From an uncultured Bacteroidota bacterium (GTDB lineage Bacteria > Bacteroidota > Bacteroidia > 2-12-FULL-35-15), in NCBI GenBank assembly GCA_903833025.1, contig CAILDT010000965.1, positions 1-13,819 of the forward strand: a stretch of DNA of 13,819 nt. Direction: 5' to 3'. A program made the position numbers and the translations under genes. The notes below the pieces were generated by a model. That model was not told the DNA's origin and did not search any database. It saw nothing but the letters and a program-made list of their open reading frames with translations. Every line of letters begins with the position of its first letter. Positions within the stretch are counted from its first letter, which is position 1. Of this stretch, positions 6,376-13,000 are shown piece after piece.

Positions 6376-7578
6376 CTACTGCTTCAATCCCCTAACACAC
6401 ATCAATCCTCCGAAGAAAATAAGAATGGCTGCTGCGGCAAATGATGCGCCAGGGAAATAAAATGGGTTGCCTGCTTTGGTGAAATAATAAAATAAATTTG
6501 TCATCAGCAGAGGAGACAAAATTGTGGAAACAGAGGTAAGTGCTGTCATCATTCCTTGCAATTCGCCTTGTTCGTTTGCGGCAACTCTGCTGGAAATGAT
6601 GCCCTGAATAACGGGCGGAGCAATGCCTCCCAGACAATATACAAATGTAAAAGCATATAACATCCACGATTGATTAGCGAATGCAAATAGGGTTAATCCT
6701 GCGCAATAGAGCACCAAACCGATATATACAGCATTGTTAGCTCCGAACCATTCTTTGGCTTTACCTATCAAGCCGCCTTGCACTATGGCAACCATAACGC
6801 CTACAAATGCTAATGAATAACCAATTTCTTTATCGCTCCAGTGAAATAAAAATTTAGTATAAAAGGGCCACGTAGCCGGCATTACTTGTCCGGCGAGATA
6901 AAGCATAAACATTCCTACTATTAAAGTGCGGATGTGTTTACTTTTCTTCAACTGAATAAATGCTCCAAATGGGTTGGCACGTTTTATATCAAACGCTCTG
7001 CGGTTCTCTGGTTTTAACGATTCGGGCAAAATAAAATAACCGTACAACCAATTTAATAAAGATAAAATAGCGGCTGCAACAAATGGTGCACGTGTTCCAA
7101 AGCCGCTTAATAATCCTCCTAAAATAGGACCGATAATAAATCCGAAACCAAAAGCGGCTCCCATCATTCCAAAATTTTGTGCGCGTTTTTCAGGTGGCGA
7201 TACATCAGCAATGTAAGCAAAACTGGTGGTGAAGCTTGCTCCGCAGATGCCGGCTATTATTCTTCCTATAAATAAAAGTGGCAATGTGTTGGCAAACGAA
7301 AGGAAAATATAGTCGCATCCTAAGCCAAAAAGAGAGAGTAGGAGCACAGGGCGTCTTCCAAATTTATCGGAAATACCGCCAAGTACGGGCGCGAAAACAA
7401 ATTGCATTACGGCATACGTTGCCATCATATAGCCGCTGTAGGTGGTTGCCTGGTTCACTTCTACATTGCAAACTTCTTTTATCAGAGATGCAATTACAGG
7501 AAAAATAATTCCGATACCGATACAATCTATTAGTACGGTAATAAAAATAAAAATGATTGGGTTATGTGGTTTTTTCAT
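6376..7578 (-). CDS. MFS drug exporter, TCR/Tet family (TetA-like)
   Basis: A 400-residue inner-membrane proton antiporter of the major facilitator superfamily with 12 predicted helices. It follows the tetracycline-exporter family closely: LIDCIGIGIIFPV in helix 1 (Asp18), MFS motif A GGISDKFGRRP at 67-77, CDY at 88-90 matching the helix-3 aspartate region, IGRIIAGICGA, the RAQNFGMMGAAFGFGFIIGP motif-C region, and EQGELQGMMTALTS in the second half. Length equals that of TetA proteins. The substrate cannot be told; chromosomal members often carry other drugs or metabolites. The in-frame TTG at 7587 lies inside the promoter box TATATTTG, so ATG at 7578 is the better start. That ATG overlaps the stop of the upstream heptad-repeat frame as ATGA. 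Confidence 0.93.
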   Translation of the reverse strand: MKKPHNPIIFIFITVLIDCIGIGIIFPVIASLIKEVCNVEVNQATTYSGYMMATYAVMQFVFAPVLGGISDKFGRRPVLLLSLFGLGCDYIFLSFANTLPLLFIGRIIAGICGASFTTSFAYIADVSPPEKRAQNFGMMGAAFGFGFIIGPILGGLLSGFGTRAPFVAAAILSLLNWLYGYFILPESLKPENRRAFDIKRANPFGAFIQLKKSKHIRTLIVGMFMLYLAGQVMPATWPFYTKFLFHWSDKEIGYSLAFVGVMVAIVQGGLIGKAKEWFGANNAVYIGLVLYCAGLTLFAFANQSWMLYAFTFVYCLGGIAPPVIQGIISSRVAANEQGELQGMMTALTSVSTILSPLLMTNLFYYFTKAGNPFYFPGASFAAAAILIFFGGLMCVRGLKQ

Positions 7579-7910
7579 AGGGCGCAAATATAATTTAATT
7601 TAGAAAGGTGGCAATTTGTGTGGCAAAATTGGTGATTCCTGCCATGTTCGAAGAGTTGTCTTCCGTGTTCAAAGAGTTGTTTTCCGTGTTCAAAGAGTTG
7701 TTTTCCGTGTTCAAAGAGTTGTTTTCCGTGTTCAAAGAGTTGTTTTCCATCTTCAACGAGTTGTTTTCCGTGTTCAAAGAGTTGTTTTCCATCTTCAACG
7801 AGTTGTTTTCCATTGAAAAAAGAGCCAAGCAGGAAGCTCAATTGGCTGATAATTAGTATATTGATACCAATAGCCCTCAAAAAAATCAAATACAGGTCAA
7901 TTTCGTTCAA
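7575..7910 (-). CDS. Possible membrane-anchored heptad-repeat protein
   Basis: An open frame of 111 codons starting at TTG, with no ATG in frame. The start is preceded by AAGGAG with a 6-nt spacer, the only good Shine-Dalgarno in the window. Residues about 9-33 form one hydrophobic segment (LIFLRAIGINILIISQLSF, then LLGSFF), followed by nine copies of a heptad with consensus GKQLFEH and variant GKQLVED, then a 20-residue tail ending NYICAL. The TGA overlaps the MFS start as ATGA, a common operon junction. Other frames through the repeat are also open, but in this frame the most diverged unit (7640-7660) differs from consensus by three synonymous codons (TTC, CAT, GGC) plus K to R, while in the other frames it changes mostly amino acids. 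No family was recognised. A TTG start and low-complexity sequence keep this tentative. Confidence 0.42.
   Translation of the reverse strand: MNEIDLYLIFLRAIGINILIISQLSFLLGSFFNGKQLVEDGKQLFEHGKQLVEDGKQLFEHGKQLFEHGKQLFEHGKQLFEHGRQLFEHGRNHQFCHTNCHLSKLNYICAL
7585..7592 (-). promoter_or_regulatory. Bacteroidota -7 box TATATTTG upstream of the MFS gene
   Basis: TATATTTG on the minus strand is a perfect TAnnTTTG match, with only 6 nt before the ATG at 7578, predicting a nearly leaderless mRNA. It rules against the in-frame TTG at 7587, which lies within the box itself. Confidence 0.55.
7640..7828. repeat. 21-bp tandem repeat (minisatellite), nine units
   Basis: Units begin at 7640, 7661, 7682, 7703, 7724, 7745, 7766, 7787 and 7808 (last partial). 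Units two to five and seven are identical. Units six and eight share the same three substitutions (ATC for GTG, AAC for AAA when read on the plus strand), so a two-unit block was probably duplicated. The first unit is the most diverged. Because 21 bp is seven codons, several frames on both strands stay open, each encoding a different heptapeptide. Confidence 0.97.
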
Positions 7911-7916
7911 ATTTTA

Positions 7917-7922
7917 CTCCTT
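7917..7922 (-). promoter_or_regulatory. Shine-Dalgarno AAGGAG, unusual for this genome
   Basis: AAGGAG on the minus strand lies 6 nt upstream of the TTG at 7910 of the heptad-repeat frame. No other gene here has a recognisable Shine-Dalgarno, so this site decides the suggested start. A near-match promoter box TACTTTTA lies further upstream at 7956-7949. Confidence 0.4.
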
Positions 7923-7970
7923 ATATATAGGTGTATTTTTATTCTGATTAAAAGTAAGAAGGAATAGTTT

Positions 7971-7978
7971 TATATTTG
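7971..7978 (+). promoter_or_regulatory. Bacteroidota -7 box TATATTTG
   Basis: A perfect TAnnTTTG match on the plus strand, 22 nt upstream of the ATG at 8001, the same spacing seen before the antitoxin and redoxin genes. It supports the gene at 8001-8393 as a single transcription unit. Confidence 0.6.
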
Positions 7979-8000
7979 TCCAAATTAAATAAAGAAACAA

Positions 8001-8393
8001 ATGGCAATGACCGACGAAACAAAAAAGGAGATAGTTAAAAAACTATCTAAAGTGATGGAAAAATTTAGTCCGCCAATGGTTATTATTTCCAAAAGTGATA
8101 ATGGTTTGGAAATGATAGGGAACAAAAAAGTGCTATATGGCAGTACCAAAAAGTTGGTACCAGGTATGTTTTTCTGTTCCATAAAACCGGGTAAAAATAT
8201 GGTGAGTTTGCATTTCTTCCCAATGTATTTTAACGAAAAAACATATATGCCCCTTGCGCCAAATATGTTTAGATGCTTGAAAGGAAAAACGTGTTTCAAT
8301 ATCACTAAAGTGGAACAGATAGATGAAAAAGAATTGGAAGCGATGCTGAAAAAAGGCGTGGAAAGCTGGGTGAAGAGCGGGTATATGCAGTAA
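8001..8393 (+). CDS. Small cytoplasmic protein, possibly DUF1801-like
   Basis: 130 residues, with no signal peptide or membrane helix. The order is a charged N-terminal helix (TDETKKEIVKKLSKVMEKF), a beta-rich middle with VLYGSTKK, SLHFFPMYF at about 74-82, then P-x-x-FRCLKGKTCFNITKVEQID and a C-terminal helix ending GVESWVKSGYM. The KGKTCFNI followed by an acidic helix resembles the end of DUF1801/YdhG-type proteins (KGKSC-x-N-x-KK), so a remote relationship is possible, but I do not claim it firmly. It has its own promoter box and is the only short plus-strand gene. Its stop is 8 bp from the stop of the convergent redoxin gene, with no terminator hairpin visible between them. ATG 8001 is preferred; an ATG two codons later is an alternative. 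Confidence 0.88.
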   Translation: MAMTDETKKEIVKKLSKVMEKFSPPMVIISKSDNGLEMIGNKKVLYGSTKKLVPGMFFCSIKPGKNMVSLHFFPMYFNEKTYMPLAPNMFRCLKGKTCFNITKVEQIDEKELEAMLKKGVESWVKSGYMQ

Positions 8394-8401
8394 CCGCCCT
8401 T

Positions 8402-9859
8402 TTACTCAATCAACTTAATAATATCATCATACACGGCATCATCACTTGGTCGCTTGGCATTAAAATCAACTATCTTGCCTTTTTTATCAATTAGCATATA
8501 ACGAGGAATGGAATTAATTTGAAAATATTTTACAATCTCGCTGCCCCAATCTCCGGGCACTAACCCGTTTTTAAAATCTCCCAAGCCATTTTGTTCTATT
8601 GCTTTTTTCCAAATCTCTTCCGTTTTATCTATCGAGATGTAGAGAAATACAACATTTTTTAATTGTTTCGGGGTAAATTTTTTGTGCAACTCTTTCGAAA
8701 AAGGAAATTGCCCCCTGCACGGACCACACCAGCTTGCCCAAAAATCAACATACACCACTTTGCCTTTTAAATCTTCAAACGTAAAATACTTTCCGTCAGT
8801 TCCCAATATTTTCACACCTCCAGTCGCTTGGTCTGATGGAGTGGAGGAGGAGGCAGTTTTTTTATCTTCCACCACTTTCATTTTTATTTGTTTCTCACAT
8901 TTGGTTTTTAAAAGTTTGGTGTATTCGCCACTCTTTTCGTTGTTGCCAAGTAGTTCGTATATATGCTTGGCAGTGTATGGCGACACATTTGTTACGTTTT
9001 CATTGAGGAAAGAAGCAATAAAATAAACATTTGGTTTGCCAATTAACGTTTGATTTGCAAACCCCATTTTCTTTTCCATCGAAATAGAATTATCAGTAAA
9101 CTTATTAAACCCATTGAGTTTCGAGGTGTTGTAAATTACATAATAATAAAGAAACAAACGGTATTGTTCGCAGTTAAGCGCAGCATCATTATTGGCAAGT
9201 TCTGGAGTAATGCTCTCCAAAAGCACTGCCGGCAAAGGCGTAACGGTGAGTATTGAACTGCTTTGATTACCATTAATAATTGGAAACGCCTGCAATTGAT
9301 AGAAGTAGTTGTACTTAATTGTGTTTTTTATATAATCCGTAAATGCGGGCGAAAACTTATCCTTGTCTTTATAATTAGCCAAAAACTCCGATTGTTTTTT
9401 GCGCTCGGCAAATAAATTATTTTCATACGGGTCAATAGGAGAAGTAAGGATGTGTTGTTTCATAGCATCTTTATCAAAATCATTTTTGAAAGTTTTATTA
9501 AACGCTTTGAGGAACTCATTCGAAATAGTTCCTTGTCCTTCAAAAGAAACTGCCTTATATAAAGAGTCGTAAGCAATAGTCAGTTTCAAATTATCATTCG
9601 GTTCCAACCAAATCCCCACCGATTGTTTATTATACATCAGCTCCGCCATCATTGCATTATCAACAGTAAATTTGAAAGCACACTCATTATCTTTCAACAC
9701 CATTTTATAAAACGGCTCATATTCTTTAATATGATATTTATCAAGTCGAAGAAAACAGGAATCTTCGCTCGCCATACTAAAATGGCAATTGATAGTTACA
9801 TTTTGCGCTTGCGCGAAGTAATTGGAGGAGGTAAAAAGTAGGAACAATAATTTTTTCAT
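8402..9859 (-). CDS. Exported thioredoxin-like (TlpA/ResA-type) disulfide reductase
   Basis: 485 residues. A short signal peptide (about 1-18, ending FAQA) sends it to the periplasm; no lipobox is seen. Residues 20-110 form a beta-rich domain resembling the DUF4369-type N-terminal domain of Bacteroidota redoxins. Residues 110-325 are a long helical region, followed by a Ser/Thr-rich linker at about 331-346. The C-terminal thioredoxin fold starts near 348 with the active site W377-C-G-P-C381 in the context VVYVDFWASWCGPC and the cis-proline at P452 (SIPRYMLID). Such proteins reduce disulfides in the periplasm, often for cytochrome c maturation or in stress; no cytochrome gene adjoins, so the partner is unknown. 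The transcript starts from TATGTTTG 21 nt above the ATG, in a divergent region shared with the giant secreted protein. Confidence 0.93.
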   Translation of the reverse strand: MKKLLFLLFTSSNYFAQAQNVTINCHFSMASEDSCFLRLDKYHIKEYEPFYKMVLKDNECAFKFTVDNAMMAELMYNKQSVGIWLEPNDNLKLTIAYDSLYKAVSFEGQGTISNEFLKAFNKTFKNDFDKDAMKQHILTSPIDPYENNLFAERKKQSEFLANYKDKDKFSPAFTDYIKNTIKYNYFYQLQAFPIINGNQSSSILTVTPLPAVLLESITPELANNDAALNCEQYRLFLYYYVIYNTSKLNGFNKFTDNSISMEKKMGFANQTLIGKPNVYFIASFLNENVTNVSPYTAKHIYELLGNNEKSGEYTKLLKTKCEKQIKMKVVEDKKTASSSTPSDQATGGVKILGTDGKYFTFEDLKGKVVYVDFWASWCGPCRGQFPFSKELHKKFTPKQLKNVVFLYISIDKTEEIWKKAIEQNGLGDFKNGLVPGDWGSEIVKYFQINSIPRYMLIDKKGKIVDFNAKRPSDDAVYDDIIKLIE

Positions 9860-9880
9860 AAGATTTTATTTAATGAACCA

Positions 9881-9888
9881 CAAACATA
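9881..9888 (-). promoter_or_regulatory. Bacteroidota -7 box TATGTTTG for the redoxin gene
   Basis: TATGTTTG on the minus strand matches TAnnTTTG and lies 21 nt above the ATG at 9859. It is one half of a divergent promoter pair with the box at 9970-9977. Confidence 0.6.
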
Positions 9889-9969
9889 AGGATTTTTGCA
9901 CAAATTCGATTTAATATTAAATCTATGCAACCAATTATATTTTTTTATCGTCCATATTAAAAAAGTTAT

Positions 9970-9977
9970 TACTTTTG
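9970..9977 (+). promoter_or_regulatory. Bacteroidota -7 box TACTTTTG for the giant secreted protein
   Basis: TACTTTTG on the plus strand matches TAnnTTTG. It lies 59 nt above the ATG at 10037, leaving a leader of about 55 nt that contains the inverted repeat at 9978-10000. This leader is longer than those of the other genes in the window. Confidence 0.6.
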
Positions 9978-10000
9978 AGGGGTCAAAAAATTGACAACCT
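9978..10000 (+). promoter_or_regulatory. Inverted repeat next to the adhesin promoter
   Basis: GTCAA-AAAA-TTGAC (9982-9995) is a perfect 5-bp inverted repeat with a 4-base spacer, extended by AGG (9978-9980) and CCT (9998-10000) across a small internal mismatch. It starts directly after the -7 box, near the expected transcription start. It could be an operator or a small hairpin at the 5' end of the mRNA. It has no U-run after it, so it is not a terminator. Confidence 0.35.
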
Positions 10001-10036
10001 ATTACTAAACCAACAATAATATATAATTAAGTAAAT

Positions 10037-13000
10037 ATGAAAAACAATACAAATTTGCGCTTTAAGAAGAGTAATAAAAGAATAGGGTTAATAGCCATTT
10101 TTGCATTACTCTTTTCATTTTCAATAAACGCACAGGTTTTCTGGACGGAGAATTTCAATAACGGGTGCGCAGGAGGAATAGGTTGTGGTGCGATAAACTC
10201 TTACGTAGGAGGAGTTAATGGACCTTGGACGTCTACTTTAGGACCTGGAAATACGGGAACTGACCCAAACACCTTCTATGTGAGTTGTAGGGAAAACGGT
10301 AACCCAGCCGGAGCTGGTGGCAGTGCTTGTGGTGCCGCTACCACTTGCGGTACAGCTTCTGCAACAAATTCTACATTACATATTGGTAACATTCCATCTT
10401 CTCCTTTAGCTGCACTTTTCTGCCCTGGTGGAGATTGTGGTGCAGCTTATGATGCAGGACTTGGTGTTGGTAATGTGGAAACTGATATTCGCGCACAATC
10501 ACCTACTATAAATTGCACTGGGCACACAGGTATTACATTAGCATTTAACTACATATTAGCTGGGCAGCCAGGTACCGATTTTGTTACTGTAGATTATTCT
10601 ACTAACAATGGAGCCACTTGGACTACATTAACTACCCCAGCATTAACAGCATTGTGTGGTTCACAAGGTTTATGGACGGCATTTTCAATTGCTTTGCCAG
10701 CCACTTGTGATAATAACCCACAAGTAAAAATTGGATTTCATTGGATAAATAATGATGATGGCGCAGGGTCAGACCCATCTTTCGCTGTTGATAATGTTAC
10801 TTTATCAACATCGTCAGTAACTTCAATTACTACAGGAAATATAAATCCAACAACTATTTGTGCGTGCAGCACCGTTAATGTACCCTTTACAAGTTCAGGA
10901 ACATTTAATGCAGGAAATATATATAAAGCAGAGTTATCAGATGCATTAGGAAGTTTCGGTGCTCCAGTGATTATTGGGGTATTAGCAAGTACAGCCAATG
11001 TGGGTACAATATCTTGTACTATACCTTGTAACACCCCTTCTGGTACTAATTATTTAATTAATGTAATTAGCTCAAATCCTGTAGTTACAGGTACTAACAA
11101 TGGTGTTGCGCTTACTATTAATGCCGCAGATAATGCTTCGTTCTCATATTCATCTCCTACTTATTGTCAGAATGGAACCACCTCAGCCGTAATTACAGGG
11201 CTTGCAGGTGGGTCATTTACAGCAACCCCCGCTGGCTTATCAATAACAGCAAATGGAGCAACAGCTGGAGATATAAATTTAACAACAAGTACACTTGGCA
11301 CTTATACGGTTACTTATACTACCAATGGTCCTTGCCCTGCTACATCCACAACTACGGTTACTATAACTGCAGCACCCAATGCAAGTTTTACTTACTCATC
11401 AGCAAACTATTGTGTTGGTGGGGCAAACCCTTCTCCAGTTTACACAACAGGTACAGCAGGAACATTTAGCTCTACAGCAGGTTTAGTATTTGTAAGCACA
11501 GGAACAGGGCAGATAGATTTAACGGCAAGTACTCCAGGAACATATACAGTAACTAACACTATAGCAGCCGCAGGTGGTTGCCCTGCTTCAACAGCAACTT
11601 TTACTGTAACTATCAACCCTGTCCAAAGTTCTGCATTTACGTATGCAAGCAGTACTTTTTGCTCATCAGGAGTTAACCCATCACCAACAATATCAGGTGT
11701 TGCTGGTGGTAACTTTACTGCAACTCCTATAGGTTTGACATTTTCTAGTGCATTAACAGGGCAAATATTTTTAGCTGGAAGTATATTAGGAACTTATACA
11801 GTAACTTACACTTCACCTAATCCTTGTAGCACTACTTCTACTTTTGTTGTTACCATTACAAACGCACCAAATGCAAACTTTAGTTATGCTGGCTCACCTT
11901 ATTGCCAATTTGGTGCTAACCCGTTGCCCACATTTGCAGCAGGTGCAAGTGCAGGAACATTTTCATCTACCCCAGGATTAATATTTGTTAGCACTTCCAC
12001 TGGAGAAATAGATTTAACATTGAGTTTGCCAGGAACCTACACGGTTACAAACACAATATCAGCATCCGGCAGCTGTCCGGCATCATCAGCAACAGCAACT
12101 ATTACTATTAATGCTTCCAATTCTGCTTCTTTTAGTTATATTGGTTCTCCATATTGTCAAAGCGGTTTAAACCCATCTCCAACTTATAGTGGAGGAGGAG
12201 TAGCTGGTAATTTCACTTCTACGGCAGGTTTAAACATTGTTGCTGCAACTGGCGCAGTTAATTTATCTTTAAGTACTCCTGGAACATATACGGTAACTAA
12301 TACAGTTCCGGGTGTGGGTGCTTGTCCACCAACTGTGGCAACAGCAACTATAACAATAGCCACCTCGCTTTCAGCAACATTCAATTATACACCAGCTTCT
12401 TATTGTTCAAATGCAGGAACAGCAACTGTAACATATACAGGTACAGGAACAGCAGGTAATTTTACAGCTACTCCAGCTGGATTAACGCTTAATGCCGCAA
12501 CCGGTGCTGTAACATTAGGCACAAGTACCGCAGGGACATATACTGTTACTAATACTATTGCCGCTTCAGGTTCGTGCCCTGCAACAAGTGCAACATCAAC
12601 AATAACAATAACACAAGCAGCAGTTGCAACATTCAGTTATACTGGTTCACCATATTGTCAATCGGGTACAAACGCTTCACCAACGTTTAGTGGTGGTGGT
12701 GTAGCAGGTACGTTTACTGCCCCTGCAGGATTAACTATTAATGCAGCTAATGGATTAATTACACTATCTACAAGTACTCCGGGAACATATACGGTAACTA
12801 ATACAATAGCAGCAAGTGGAGGTTGTCCTCAAATAGTTGCTACATCATCAGTTACAATTGTAACCTCTCCAACAGCTACTTTTGGTTATAACCCAACTAC
12901 TTTTTGTACTAGTGCAGCCAATCCTTCTCCTGTAATGGGTGCTGGTGCAACTATTGGAACATTTACAGCAACTCCTGCGGGTTTAACTATTAATGCTGCA

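Noticed and set aside
7579..7587. TTG at 7587 as start of the MFS gene
   Set aside because: It would lie in the TATATTTG promoter box, and ATG at 7578 gives the length and N-terminus normal for the Tet family.
7595..7828. Minus-strand frame reading MENNSLNTENNSL through the second minisatellite
   Set aside because: The most diverged unit changes mostly amino acids in this frame, and there is no initiation signal comparable to that of the GKQLFEH frame.
7608..7856. Plus-strand frame reading SVFKELF heptads, which looks like a coiled coil
   Set aside because: It starts at GTG without a promoter or Shine-Dalgarno, the heptad has four hydrophobic residues of seven, and the first unit is changed at most residues.
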